Shown: positions 1-11,997, counted from the first letter of the stretch. The stretch: 64,000 nt of DNA from Dugong dugon (GCA_030035585.1 CM057481.1:4861128-4925127); one strand, 5' to 3'. The notes: generated by a model not told the origin, from the sequence alone. A program made the numbers and translations.

Positions 1-1
1 A

Positions 2-111
2 GGCCTGGTGATCCGCGACCGCAAAGATTACAACCGTGTGGGGCTCAGTTCTACTCTGTAATACTGGGGTCACCAAGAGGTGGGACTGACTTGACAGTGA
101 TGGTGGGTTTG
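2..111 (+). repeat. AfroSINE 3' body fragment
   Basis: The tRNA-like head lies outside the window. The body shows cagttctactctgtaa followed by ggggtcaccaagagg and a gactgacttgacagt end, which are diverged versions of the AfroSINE 3' consensus. Confidence 0.7.
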
Positions 112-464
112 TTTAGTTTAAGAGGGACAGTTCCGGGGACAGCTAGTCCAGTGAATAGGAAACAGACTTAAAGGCCCTCAAAATGTTCTTCAGAACTAGA
201 TCTGACCTATTAATGATTTTTTTAAATCTTTGCAAAAAAAAAAAAAAAAAAAACGCCACTTTGCTTGACTATAATGAGCTTTGTCCCCAGTTTTCCCTGT
301 GAAATAGCCACTGAGAAAATGTATATGCCCTATGATAACAGCAAAACAAAACAGATTTAAACAGCAGTGGTCTTTCTCCCCAGGAGACACCCCTGCTGAC
401 TCTCAGTAATTACTATGAAGGAGTCTGGCTTTGACTCACTAACAGTAACAACAACAACAAATGC

Positions 465-720
465 AGGCAATAATAATAACTGTTACCATTTATTTGCCCA
501 GGTGCCATGGTATGCCAGGCACCCCGCCAAGTGCTGTCAACACAGTATTTGTTTTGTTTACAGAACCATCTTCTAAGCAGGATTTTTATACCCATTTTTA
601 AGATGAGAAAATTGAGGCTCATAAAAGTAAAATTACAGGTCCGGGTCATGTAGCTAGGAGTAAAAGGGCCAGCATTCAGATCCGGAGTCCAGATCCCGTG
701 CTCTTACTACCTCACACACT
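465..720 (+). repeat. MIR SINE
   Basis: An ancient mammalian tRNA-derived SINE core is recognised from the order: taataataactgttacca, ccaggcaccccgccaagtgc, the CORE-like ttttaagatgagaaaattgaggctca, then a tail about tagctaggagtaaaagggccagc. Only diverged consensus words remain. Confidence 0.7.
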
Positions 721-752
721 GTGCCTCTGGGAGAATCATGGTAATTCAAGGA

Positions 753-950
753 GTCTGCGGGTGGTACAGTTCACTTGCTTGGCTGCTAATCCGAAGGTTG
801 GAGGTTCAAGTCCACCTAGAGGTGCCATGGAAGAAAGGCTTGGAGATCTACTTCCAAAAAATCAGCCATTGAAAACCCTATGGAACACAGTTCTACTCTG
901 AAGCACATGAGCTGGCACTGTGTCGGAGTGGGCTCTACGGCTACTGTGTG
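753..950 (+). repeat. AfroSINE, old copy
   Basis: The tRNA-like head (ggctgctaatccgaaggttggaggttcaagtccacc) includes a B-box-like segment. The body contains attgaaaaccctatggaacacagttctactctg. It is of the long-body type with a diverged tail. Confidence 0.8.
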
Positions 951-1684
951 ATGATCATCATATTTAACTGTCATGTAAAGCCGTCGAGGCACACTGAACA
1001 TACGGACTTGTGTAGGATGGAAAAACAACAACGCAGACAAGTAGTTAATGTCAGAAATACGGAATTCTCAATCTTGAAGCATGAAGTTTCTGAAACCTCT
1101 GTATCCTAGCCAGATGAAGACTAATCAAAGGCCGACATTAAATACAGTTATCATGAAACCCTCGTATGTGATAAAAGCTGCTTCCGCCTAAGAGATCAAT
1201 TCCATTATGGCTATTTATGCAGTGAAACTAGTAAATCTCTGAGAAGTAAACTGGCTTCACTTACACCATTGATTACCCAGCCAAAAGACAGATGGCATTG
1301 CATACTTTAATGCATGGCTTGCAAAATCATTTTTCTCTTTAATAACATACCCTTTATTGAAAAAGAAATCATTTAAGCATCATGATAATAAAGCACTGCA
1401 ATTTCTATTAACCTTTTGGAAAAACCTGTGACTAGAAATGTATCAGTAAAATATGAGCAAGGATATAAAAAGGTTTTGCCTTCTAAAAAAACCAATAGTT
1501 GGGAAAACCACTGCTTGAGGTATTGGGTCTCTTTGATCAAAACTAGTTAGGTTATCACGGAAGACTATACATGGCCTAGCTGAAAAATTCCACTCAGATT
1601 ATTTTAATTGTGCCTTTACGCTAGAACATCTGTAATTTTAACATTAGTTCAAAACAGAGTTGACCAGAAACTTGGTGACTGTCT

Positions 1685-1800
1685 TTTATTGTGGCATATA
1701 TGTATATAACAAAACACTTGTCATTTCAATGTTCTTCACACATACAATTTCATGACATTAATTTATTCATCATGTTGTACAACCATTACCATTCTCTGAG
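1685..1800 (+). repeat. Old L1 3'-end-like fragment
   Basis: Words such as catatatgtatataacaaaa, caatttcatgacattaa and catgttgtacaaccattacc match the common mammalian L1M 3' sequence. Assignment is by eye only. Confidence 0.4.
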
Positions 1801-3175
1801 AAACTTGGTGATTTTTAAGGATAGGTAGATACTTGAGGGATAATCCATTAAAAGAAGTCTAAGCAAAAAAAAAAAAAAAAAAAAAAAACCACACGCAATT
1901 CTGTAATGGTTACATTTTATATTTGTCAAATATCAACAAAACAAAATCTCAGAACCCTTCTATAGTTCTCATAACTTCAAACCAGGTCATCTCAATTCAG
2001 AAAAATTGGTTACGGTAAAAAAGAAAAAAACAGTCTTTGAAAGAACTGGAAAATGGTTTTGGCACTATGTTGATGTGGAAATTCCTAAAAGATCCTCGTA
2101 GACAGAGGGATACAAGCATGAAACTTTCTTGGAGCGCTCCTTCCCAGTTATGCTATCCTGTGCTAAGGCTGTAAAGTGAAACGCTCCAAGCAAGACACAA
2201 AGCAAAGCCCCCCGCAACCTAGCATCAGCACATCTGCATCAAGAATATGTGCATTGCTGTATGTATGCATTCAGACCTAGAATTTTTTTTTTTAGAGTAA
2301 GTTCTTAAGCGCAGAGGTGGATCGTGACAGCGAAGACATTACATATTAAAAACTGTCAGTGCTTCATCCTCCTCCCTGCTACGCTGTCTTCACTCTGACT
2401 TCACTGCTCACATAGATAGACCTTCCTTCCGGTCCAGCTCCCAGCCTGTTACATAAAGATTTCCGTTCTAACTGGGGTGGCAGACATGACTTTCACATCC
2501 CAGGGAGATAACTTTCACCCTCATAAACAACAAGAAATTGTTAAGGCTAGGTCACAGGGACAGAGGCAGCAACCTACTTTTAAAGACAGATTATTACTAT
2601 AAATGAGGTAAATAACTTCCCACTATCTGATACTGGTGAATTGGAAAATCTCTTGCTTAAAAAAAAAAATCAAAACAGAGCCCTATTTATGATCCTAAAC
2701 ACATACTCTGAATTCAAGTCTAAAACATTTATCAGATTTCAAATTAATTCATCCATGGATCAATATTTATTAGATAACACACTAGGCGTCCAAGATAAAG
2801 AAGAGAAGACTTACAAAACATTTTTTTACTTATGTTCTTGAAAGCCCTATTTGATACAAAGGGTAACAAATGACCAAAAAGTGTACCAACAGAAGTAAAC
2901 CAAGTGGAAAATCCGCCCATGGCTAACGAAACTTGGATCAACTCTGACTGGACTTTACTGTTCATATTCCATTTCTGTTTACATGCAAGTAGTGTGGGCT
3001 ACCTAAGTTTGATGGAATGGAAAACCAAAACTAGTTAACAATAATAACAGAGCCAAGTGCTCTTTTCAAGTTGCTAGGCATTAGAAATTACATTTCTTAC
3101 ACCTTTTTATAAGGAAAAAACCCTACAAAGATAATGGAGTGGACTTTCATCATCTGTATAGGTGAATAGAAGTCC
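1800..3175. other. Unassigned intronic sequence with poly(A) tract
   Basis: I recognise no gene here. A pure A run lies at about 1866-1888. The rest is AT-rich intronic DNA without a clear repeat family. Confidence 0.5.
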
Positions 3176-3372
3176 TTGGGCGGTATACATGGTTAAGGTG
3201 CTCAGCTGTTAACCAAAAGGCTGGCGGTTCAAGTCCACCCAGAGGTACCTCAGAAGGCCTGCCGATCTACTTCTGAAAACTCAGCTATTGAAAACCCTAT
3301 GGAGCACAGTTCTACTCTGACACACATGGAGTTGTTACCCTGAGTTGGAATTGACTCGGCAGCACCTGGACT
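3176..3372 (+). repeat. AfroSINE, long-body type
   Basis: The head has atggttaaggtgctcagctg and ttcaagtccacccagaggta. The body contains attgaaaaccctatggagca and cagttctactctgacacaca. The end is gttggaattgactcggcagc. Confidence 0.88.
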
Positions 3373-5790
3373 GTTTTTATAGGCAAATAAGTTACATCAC
3401 TGAAAGGCAGACAGATGGGGATTCAGTAACAGCGTCTTCACAGAAAAAAAGCCGTCCATTCATTACCACCACCAGGATATGTTAAACCAAAGTACTGCAT
3501 TAAGGCAAAAAGGTGCTAGAAAGAAATGAATGTAGGTGTTTAGAATTAGTTGGCCAGCACTAAATACCCCATCACAAAACAGCCCTATCTGTCCTTCCAA
3601 TAATGCTTGAAAGCTGTGCTTCTATGAATCACTTCTTGTCTTGAGAAAACATAGCTCACGTGTGTCAGAAATGCTATGTTCAAGGAGAAACTTCAGTGAG
3701 GATTTAAGTACTGTATTCCCCAACAGTAACATGGCGGATACACTGTTACTAAAAGACAACTACGGGTTAGCTCATTAATCTTGTTAGCATTTTTGACAGA
3801 ACACCTTCCATTTATCCAGTGTTTACCATGTTCTCCAACACAGCCACAACCCGTACTGTCTTTAACATCTACCCTGGACCATGAAAGTAGATTTGACTCT
3901 CTTAATATAAAGATTTGGCATTGCCAGGTGGGCACTGGGAACTCAGAATAACCATCCAACCTCTTTGGGTTTTCATATCAGTAAAAAGGGCAGATTTTGA
4001 AAACGTCGACATTTCAGAAGGTTTATCCATTTTTGGTAACCATGCCAGGAAATGATGTTTTTGTTTATTTGCTTGCTTACACATAGGGAGTAAACAAGGA
4101 TTATGAATAGAGAGGAAAAGAAATACATATTCCAAAATAATCCTTGAGGAACTTCACAGCAATAAGAAATACTCCAAGCCAGAGTACTTACTAAGACATT
4201 TAAAAGTAAAACAATAAGAAAAATCCCAGCATGAAGGGGTAAAGAGAGCTAGTCAGGGGTCTTTGGTTGAAATTTGCAGCTGGGTGTACACCAGGGAGAC
4301 AAATACTCATATCAACAGTGCTAACGGGCAGTTGATATAAATATCATCATAACTCTGTTTTTGATCAATTCCATCTTAAGCCAAGGGTAAGTTCTAACTT
4401 CCCGATGTTTTCATCAGTAACACCAGGGTGAGAAACACAGTATCTGCTCATTAACATATTTATAACTGAGGCTGATTCAAAGTTGTATTAAATGTAACAC
4501 AGAAGTGTAATTTATGGAACAGATAATATGCATTGTTGCTGTTTTTTTTGGTTTTATTAAACGATTTCAAATGGGTAATTTAATCATAACACATGTAGCA
4601 GTAAAGTCCAGCTGCTGCCTTTAAAGTTTAATTAATTAGTAAAGTATTTTCAGAAGTAATGAGTTCACTGTATTTTGAGTTTATTTATCATATTATTTTC
4701 ACAAACATGCAACAAAAAGGTTAAAGGACAATGACAACAAAAAAGAACAGCTAGAAAACGCAAGAGACTTTGAATGAACAATAGATCACGAAGAAATCAA
4801 TTACTCATTTTTATTAAGTGAAATAATAGTTCTATTTCTACAGCAAAGCCACTTAGAGCTCATGTTCACAATAACTCTGAAATGTTAAGTGCCACTGGGT
4901 TTATCTTAAGCTGTTGCTAAGTGAATTGCAGACCCAAAAGGTGTATCGTTCCAGCTCTTAGCAAATCGATTTACCAGTCCACACAAGACTCTCAAACCTG
5001 GAGCCAATCTCTCCACCCATCACCAAAAACCAGGGTTCCATCCCCATTCAAAAGAACACCAGACGTGTCAAATAAACGGAAGGTCCTATTCAAATCTCAG
5101 CTCCCTGCCACTTCTCATCTCCACTTCTATCATCCACACCATAATCGACTTAAATTGTAACAAAGCCTGTTGGGTACCACCTGCTTACCTCTCCACCCTC
5201 TCCTGAGCCAGCTGAAGGTGACAAGCGTCAGACCCGTTAGTCAGGATGTCAAAACAAACTGCCCATCAACACGGGTACTGTGTGCAAACAGCAGCACCGG
5301 AACCAGACCTGACTAAAAGATGCCATGTTTGGTGAGCTAGTTCCTGTGAACCTGAGCTGGACAACTCCCCATATGAAAACCGAGATAAAGAGGACGGATT
5401 CGCTCTTTAATCCAATGAACATTTAAATCAGTCACCTACAACATACCGGGTACTGTTTTGGCACTGGGGCTACAGGAATTATCAAGGCGGCGATGATCCC
5501 CGCCCATTGGGTGCTCGTAGGATCGTCACTTATGACAGCCTTCATCATGAATCTTCACAATCCAAGGGAATCCAGGAGACTAGGAAGGAGGTTATGGACG
5601 AAACTTTATGTAAGTGGTATATCAGAAAGTAAAAGACAAATTAGTCCTATTGAAAACAACTTGTTCCTCTCCCTCAAGATTACTTGGTTTTGGGTCAGAA
5701 AATTACCCCAGAATCTGAACAAAGCATTAAATTCCAAAAAAGACACATACACCCAAAATCTTACACCCAATTTCAGAAAGCTGACGAGCC
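3373..5790. other. Unassigned intronic sequence
   Basis: No coding gene was recognised. Open frames here (for example 4921-5160 and 5493-5885) show no family motif. The segment near 5440-5520 (actgttttggcactggggctacaggaatt) resembles old mammalian interspersed repeats but cannot be named. Confidence 0.5.
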
Positions 5791-5792
5791 CC

Positions 5793-6113
5793 ATATTGTT
5801 GTCAGCTGTCATCAGCATGGCCCTGACTCATGGCAAACCCATGCACAACAGGACAAAATGCTGTACCATTCTGGCAGTGATTTAAGGACTGGGCCATTGT
5901 GATCCACGTGGTTTTCACTGGCTGATTTTCAGAAGCAGATTATCAGGTCTTTCTTCCTGGTCCATCTGAGTCTGGACATTCCGCTCCCTGTTCAGCATCA
6001 TAGACACTCGCGAGCCTCCACTGAGGGATGGGTAGTGGCTGCGCATGAGGTGCACTGGCCAGGAATTGAACCCAAGTCTCTCCCACGGAAGGTGAATTCT
6101 AGCTCTAAACCAG
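5793..6113 (-). repeat. tRNA-Gly-headed, RTE-bodied SINE (minus copy)
   Basis: Read on the minus strand, the tRNA-like head contains a B-box-like gggttcaattcctggccag and the body shares RTE-LINE words with the copy at 40344-40674. On the plus strand, gctgcgcatgaggtgcactg and catcatagacactcgcgagc match the same positions in the copy at 29555-29912. Confidence 0.72.
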
Positions 6114-6689
6114 AACCCTTCTATTGTTTCTTGGTGGGGTAAAGTAATTAACTATGCTTAACTAATTATATTATTACAGAAAGTTATAGAACTTGTGTAC
6201 AAAGCCACATCACATAATATCAAACTAACTCATTTGGTACAGCATCCAGAACATTCACAAACCATCTGTAACATGAAGAACTTTGGCTCTGGGAGTAAAC
6301 ATCCTGCATATGAAACCTGCACGGATCATCAATTCTAATTCACAGTAAAGATGTCAATGCCAAGACAACGTATCGTACATACAGGTGGAGATTAAGTATG
6401 AACACAGATTTCTGACTTTTTCAAACAGATTTCCAATTCCTTTGGGAAAAAGACAAGTTCTCACTAACGTCAGCCTAGTTTCAACAAGCTAAACAGCATT
6501 TTAGACAATTACTACCTTTCACCTTCATGTCATATGCCTGGACCACAGAAAAACCTGAGTCTACCCCAGATACCTGATCTGCACAGCTGTGATGTTTATA
6601 ATAGGGAAAAAACAAAATGAGCCAAAATATCCACCAACAGGCATTGTTAAAAAAAAGTCACATTCACACCATGATCAATTATTTACTGA

Positions 6690-6860
6690 TCATCTATGTG
6701 ACTCTGAAATAGTGCTTTATAAATATTACACTTTTAATTTCCACAAAAACCCTTATCAGGTAGATATTAGCTTCAACTGTCAGTTTACAGATGAGGGAAC
6801 TACAGACGTCCAGAGTCACACAAGTTAATAAGCAGCAGTGATGGAATCTGAACACCAGTA
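6690..6860 (+). repeat. MIR SINE (5' part, split by AfroSINE)
   Basis: The core is tttacagatgagggaactac followed by gtcacacaagttaataagca. The expected MIR tail (tctggctacagagcctgtgct) reappears at 7053-7085, immediately after an AfroSINE, so the MIR was interrupted by the younger element. Confidence 0.7.
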
Positions 6861-6861
6861 G

Positions 6862-7052
6862 CAATGGTGGCACAGTGGGTTAAGCACTCGGCTGCTAACC
6901 GAAAGGTCGGTGGTTTGAACCTACCCAGTGGCTCTGTGGAAGAAACAGGTGGCAACTGACTTCCATAAAGACTATAGCCCACAAAACCCTATGGGGCAGT
7001 TCTACTTTCTCACATGAGGTTGTTATGAGTTGCTTGACGACACCTAAGAATA
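6862..7052 (+). repeat. AfroSINE inserted into a MIR
   Basis: The head has ggcacagtgggttaagcact, ggctgctaaccgaaaggtcg and gtggtttgaacctaccc. The body has aaaaccctatggggcagttctac and a gacacctaagaataac tail. It splits the MIR at 6690-6860 from its tail at 7053-7085. Confidence 0.9.
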
Positions 7053-7112
7053 ACATCTGGCTACAGAGCCTGTGCTATGCAGCATTTCAAACCTCATGAT
7101 GTAGACAGTCAC

Positions 7113-7546
7113 TGTGATGGTTAATGTAGTATGTGTCAACTTGGTTAGACCATGATTCTCAGTACTACATAATTATCCTCCGTTGTGTGATCTGATGTAA
7201 GGGGAATCTCCTTGGAGACGTGGCCTGCATCCAATATATATGGATGTTGTGGCAAATCTCTCTTGCTCTGGATCCTGTATCTGACTCGTCATCATCTAAC
7301 CTCCAGTTCTCGGGATGTCAGCCAGCAGCCTGCCATTTGACCTGCTGATTTTGGGCTCCTTAGCCCCTGCAACCACATGAGCCAGAAGACGCCTCCAGCC
7401 TGATATCTGATCCACAGATTTGGGACTTGCCAGCCTCCACAGCTGTGCGAGCCATTTCCTTGAAATCTCTCTCTCTCTCTCTCTATATATATATGTATAT
7501 ATATGTTTCACTGGTTTTGTTCCTCTACAGAACTCAGCCTAAGACA
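7113..7546 (+). mobile_element. ERVL-type LTR (5' LTR of a deleted provirus)
   Basis: It begins tgtgatggttaatgtag and ends gcctaagaca, giving TG...CA termini. It includes a CT/TA microsatellite at about 7466-7505. A primer binding site follows two bases later, which identifies it as a 5' LTR. It resembles MLT2-type ERVL LTRs by recollection only. Confidence 0.75.
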
Positions 7547-7548
7547 TC

Positions 7549-7563
7549 TGGTACCAAGAGTGG
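7549..7563 (+). other. Retroviral primer binding site, tRNA-Leu type
   Basis: The 15 bases tggtaccaagagtgg sit 2 bp after the LTR. They are complementary, with one mismatch, to the 3' end of a tRNA-Leu. Use of tRNA-Leu is what defines the ERV-L group. Confidence 0.72.
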
Positions 7564-7955
7564 TTGTAGAAGAACAAAACTGTATGGAAGAACTGGTTTT
7601 TAGGTCTGGCTAGTTTAAAGGCGCTGATGATTCTGCGTCCGGCAGTAAAGAAGGTATTGCTAATCCATGGAATGAGTTGGCAATACCTTGCAGGGTTGGG
7701 ACAGTGTTCTCCAGGAGGCTGTATATGCTCTAAACCCCCATCCAATATATGGTGCTGTTTCTCCCATAGCCAGGATTCATGGGTCCAGGAATCAAGGGGT
7801 GGAAATGGGAGTGGCACCAATCACTATTACCCCTAGTGACTCCCTTGTTAAATGTTTGCTTTCTGTCCCCGTGACCCTATGCCTTGGAGGTCTAGAGGTC
7901 TTAGTTCCAAAGGGGGGAATCCTCCCACCTGGAGACACAACACTGATTCCATTAA
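7564..7955 (+). pseudogene. ERVL pol remnant (integrase end to dUTPase-like start)
   Basis: An open frame from 7688 carries sequence that I recognise as the integrase C-terminal region of ERVL pol running into the start of the dUTPase-like domain (around 7845-7950). gag, protease, reverse transcriptase and RNase H are absent between this and the 5' LTR, and env is not expected in ERVL. The frame then runs into LTR sequence. It is a dead, internally deleted fragment of an old endogenous retrovirus with no expected function. Confidence 0.65.
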
Positions 7956-8028
7956 GTAATCTCTCTCTCTATATTCATATATATATGTTTCACTGGTTTT
8001 GCTCCTCTGGAGAACCTAGCCTAAGACA
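7956..8028 (+). mobile_element. 3' end of ERVL LTR
   Basis: The end of the LTR at 7113-7546 recurs here: ctctctctat, then atatatatgtttcactggtttt, then ctagcctaagaca. Only the last 70 bp of the 3' LTR remain, so the provirus lost most of its interior and 3' LTR. Confidence 0.68.
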
Positions 8029-8164
8029 GCTACTTCCTGACACTGAAAGACTTCTATTAGCCAATCAGTGGAAATAAGCCTATAAAACTATGTATAGCAT
8101 ATTGGCATTTCTAAAGAGTGTCATGCATTTGCAAGAAAAAAAAATGCCGATACCAGTTAACCCT

Positions 8165-8275
8165 GAGGTGAGATGATTTGTATTTCAAAATATGGAAAAT
8201 ATTCACAATATATTAAGTGATAAAGCAAGCTATGAACATATACATTTTGATACCAACTATATTTATGTCATTTCC
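8165..8275 (+). repeat. Old L1 fragment
   Basis: The segment about cacaatatattaagtgataa and gctatgaacatatacatttt resembles L1 3' sequence. Recognition is by eye. Confidence 0.4.
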
Positions 8276-8429
8276 TCTCCAAAGCTGGAAGGAAGTAGAC
8301 CAACGTGATAACAGATCACTCCATGAACAATAGGAAATGACACCTAAACTCCGACGGGCTTGACCACAAGTTCCTTCAATTTCTGTCAAGACAACTCTAG
8401 GCTCTATCAAGATTTCTGTCAGGATGACT

Positions 8430-8570
8430 CTTTTCACCTGTTTTCTCATCTGAAAAACAGAGATAAGGGTCTTAACTGCTGTTTCTACGGCAAGATGTTT
8501 TTAACAAACAATGATTACTTGAGGCAATGCATGCAGAGTGCTTGAAGTACACACAGTGACCAACTTTTGG
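8430..8570 (+). repeat. MIR SINE fragment
   Basis: The core contains ttttctcatctgaaaaacag followed by the MIR-like tail gcatgcagagtgcttgaagt. It is diverged. Confidence 0.5.
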
Positions 8571-8579
8571 AAGAGTTAG

Positions 8580-9485
8580 TTACCATTATTATCCCAGGGG
8601 CCGTTTTTCATACAGAACTACAGGGAAAGTCTCTCACTAATTAACACCCGACTTTAGGAATTTGATTTTGAAAAAACTCCCCTAAATGAGGTGAAAGAAA
8701 CAAGTCTCTTATACGCACCTGCTGCTACCATATTTTTACACAAATAACGTGCGCCTTCTACGTTTGTTTGCCAACCATGCCCTCTCTCCATGAAATATTT
8801 TCATAAGCACCACTATGCCAATTTTTTTAAACATGTTTCTGTAAAAAAAAAAAAAAATATTAGTATAGTGTGCTTACGAAAATACCTCGCAGGAGGATGG
8901 CAAAGTTGGCAAATGAATGGAGGAAGCACACATTATTTGCGTAAAAATACAGTATTTCCCTGAGTTGTCACCTATTTCTTCAGTAGGGTCTGCTTCTACA
9001 GGTCCTGTTCCATGCTGGGGCCCCAAAGACTAAGTTGATTCCTTCTTCTACAAAAACACCCTCATATGTCAAGAACCACTATCACTCTCCACCCACGCTC
9101 CACTGATCAGTCCAATCATCTTCTCTCCAGATGAGGCAGGCTCACTTATGGCCAACCATAAAACCAGTCTGCCTTCTAGATCTTATGTGTCCATTCCCCA
9201 ATCCATATCCCCATTCACACCAGATCAGGACCCTCCTTCTTCCCTTGGAAGCAACTCATCCAGGCCTGCTCACATTTTGTCTTATCAATACTTACCAGTC
9301 ATGCATCTCAAGCTAAGTGATGCCTTGCTCTTGGCTAGCTGCCACTGTAGAAGGATAAGTTTTATTAATGTATTCAATAGAGATAGAACTTTCATATTTG
9401 GCTCTTCCCCTTACATTAGCATTTGAAGAGGCAGCAATACCTCAACTCAACTGGTAGAGTTTCAGGCACTTTTGAGACTGACTTG
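8580..9485. other. Unassigned intronic sequence
   Basis: I recognise no gene or clear repeat. There is an A run at about 8842-8856 and pyrimidine-rich sequence at 9040-9260. Confidence 0.45.
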
Positions 9486-9490
9486 ATGAC

Positions 9491-10016
9491 TGTCATGGAT
9501 TGGACTGTGTCCCCCCAAAATATCTGTCAACTTGGCTGGGTCATGATTCCCAGTATTGTATGATTGTGTAATCTGATGTGATTTCCTTATGTGTTGTAAA
9601 CTCAGTCACTATGATGAGGTTATATGTGATCTCCTTATGTGCTGTAAGTTCTATCACTGTGATGAGGCTATACTGATGAGGTTTACAAGATTAGATAGTG
9701 TCTTAATCCAATCTCTTTTGAGATATAAAAGAAAGAAGCAAGCAAAGAGACATGGGAACCTCACACCACCAAGAAAGCAGTGCTGGGAGCAAAGCACGTC
9801 CTCTGGACCTGAGGTTCCTGCGCAGAGAAGCTCCCAGACCAGGAGAAGACTGATGACACGGACCCTCCTCCAGAGCTGATGGAGAAAGCCTTCCCCCGGA
9901 GCTGATGCCCTGAATTTGGACTTGCAGCCTACTGGACTGTGAGAGAATAAACTTCTCTTTGTTAAAACCATCCACATGTGGTATTTCTGTTAGAGCAGCA
10001 CTAGATGACGAAGACA
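9491..10016 (+). mobile_element. Solo LTR (MaLR-like) with 5-bp target duplication
   Basis: It starts tgtcatggattggactgtgt and ends ctagatgacgaagaca. An AATAAA poly(A) signal lies in gagagaataaacttctcttt. Both sides carry atgac (9486-9490 and 10017-10021), a perfect 5-bp target duplication. The 526-bp element has no internal region beside it, so it is a solo LTR. The family recurs at 33607-34101, 34520-34986 and 60472-60881. Confidence 0.82.
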
Positions 10017-10329
10017 ATGACCCTCAATCATTCAGAGACTGGTCTAGAAAGAGAGGCCCTGGTATCGTCCCCAGAGTCTACAGATCCCATTGTCTGACTC
10101 CAGATCCAGTCCCTGCTTATGTTGTGGGAGTCTAGTACATTAAGGAAGGAATCTGAGCACGGTGGAAAGACATGGCATTTAAAATACACAGCATTTTTTT
10201 TTTTTAAATATGGGAAAATACATTGTCAATTAAGTTGTTGTTTCTTCAATCCTGGTGAGAAGGAATTGAGTGATAATGACTCAAGTTTGATTTTGGAAAA
10301 TAAAAAATACCCGCTAACTTTGGTGCAAA

Positions 10330-10440
10330 CTCTGGTTAAGAGTCATCCTGCCAGACTCTTAGGTTCCATGAGGGCAAAGGGCTTGTTTGTCTTGTTCACT
10401 ACGAAATTCCCAAATGCTTAGCAAAATGCCTGGTCTGGGA
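10330..10440 (+). repeat. L2 LINE 3' end fragment
   Basis: The order gttccatgagggcaaagggc, ttgtttgtcttgttcact and atgcctggtctgg matches the conserved L2 3' tail. Confidence 0.55.
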
Positions 10441-10444
10441 TGGG

Positions 10445-11060
10445 TGGGGACGGGGCAGTATGGACAAGAGGGAAGAGGACTCTGGCAACTCCATAACCCT
10501 TGGCATGTGGGCACTGGAGGACCTTCTAGTGAATGAACCCACAGAGAAATGCAGCACAAAATTCTCACGGCTTCTGCCTCAGCTCATGAATGAAACTGAT
10601 AATCTCAATCTAAAATTCCCAAAGGCACCCCTTGTAACTCAGCTACAGTAATTGCTCATGTACATATATATTAACACCTCTCAGAAACCTGGACCTCACT
10701 GACTAATTGGAACAATCTGTCTCGGTAGGTTGATGTAATTGTTGTTAATATAAGAGCTATACTCTAGAAGAAAGGACCCTAAAAGATCCTTTTCTGAGCT
10801 GCACTACTAACCCTCAGCCTCTCAGCATGAGGCAAGAGGATGAGCCTGTTTACTTGCGAGTGACTAATTTATTTGGTCTTTCACATCCTTAATACAAGAG
10901 GTAGTTTTGGGGGAGGATTTGCTTCTTGAAACCTCCTTTGTATGAATGAATTAAAAGTTTTCATTCTTGGGAATGAGAGTTCCTTACCCTTTTTAAACCA
11001 GGGTGCCAACAGGACATCATGATCTGAGCGTCTGTTTCCTAACACCGACTACTGCTTACC
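10445..11060. other. Unassigned intronic sequence
   Basis: No gene or clear repeat was seen. Confidence 0.4.
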
Positions 11061-11065
11061 CTATT

Positions 11066-11600
11066 ACGGGACTGTATTCACCAGCGGCCGAGACACAGCA
11101 GTGAACAAGACAGACAAGATCCCGCTCTTCAGGAAGCTTACGCCCAGTGTATGAGGATAGGAGAGGTGGAGGACAACTAATAACCAAGTAAATAAATCAA
11201 TAAAGTACGTCAAGTAGTGATAGGTCCTATGAAGAAAATTAAACTGCATAATACGAAAGAAAGTGACCGAGCTGGGAGGAGAAAGAGCGTGCAATGTAGT
11301 AACGGTTGGATTAGGAAAGGGATGAGCCATGAGAAAAGATAATCCGGGAGAGAACATTCTGGACGGGGGAAAACAGCCAGTGCACTCAGGGCGGGGAGAA
11401 GCTGGGGTAGGGTGGGTAGGCAGGGGCCAGGTCAAGAAGGGCTTTGTAGGCCACAGTAAGATCTTGGATTTTATTCAACACAAGACAGTAAACCACTGGG
11501 TGATGTTAAGCAAAGGAACAATATAACGTAATTCAAGCGCTTACCGAAAGCTTTGGTTACTGGATAAAGAGTGGACTGTGGAGGGTAAAAAGACCTTTCA
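11066..11600 (+). repeat. Old mammalian interspersed repeat, family uncertain
   Basis: The phrases gtgaacaagacagacaagatc, gaagaaaattaaactgcata, gccaggtcaagaagggcttt and gtaggccacagtaagatctt match a widespread ancient mammalian repeat that I recognise but cannot name with confidence. Confidence 0.45.
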
Positions 11601-11664
11601 GGAGGATCTGCCACTCAATATAACGAGAAGACGACTAACATAAAGATGGTCAATATTGAATAAG

Positions 11665-11863
11665 GGGCCCTGGTGGTGCAGTGGGTAAGCGTTCGGCTGC
11701 TAACCGAAAGGCTGGCGGGTCTAACCCACCAGCAGCTCCAAGGGAGAACGATCTGAAGGTCTGCTCCATAGAGATTAAAGCCTAGAAAACCCTATGGGGC
11801 AGGTCTACTCTTTCGCACGGGGTCTCTATGAGTCAAAATTGACTCAATGATACCTAACAACAA
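11665..11863 (+). repeat. AfroSINE with perfect 14-bp target duplication
   Basis: The copy is full length. The head runs from gggccctggtggtgcagtgg through cggctgctaaccgaaaggct. The body has cctagaaaaccctatggggc and the tail is acctaacaac. The direct repeat caatattgaataag lies on both sides (11651-11664 and 11864-11877) without mismatch. The head closely matches tRNA-Asn, with GCT in place of the GTT anticodon. Confidence 0.95.
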
Positions 11864-11997
11864 CAATATTGAATAAGCTCTTAGAATACACCAGGCCCTG
11901 CTCCAAGCACTTGTATTAATTTAAGTGAATCTAAGAAGACGGGAGTTTGTTTTACTGTTACTATGTTTCCTCATTTCACTATGTTACATTTTTCTTT

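Noticed and set aside
5493-5885. 130-codon open plus frame
   Set aside because: It has no family motif, runs into a minus-strand SINE and lacks splice or promoter context.
9654-10017. Two overlapping minus frames of more than 100 codons
   Set aside because: They are antisense readings of the solo LTR at 9491-10016.
11064-11435. 123-codon open minus frame
   Set aside because: It lies within an old interspersed repeat and its composition is low in complexity.
11665-11740. tRNA gene (Asn-like) in the AfroSINE head
   Set aside because: It is a diverged SINE head without an intact acceptor stem, repeated about 30 times in the window.
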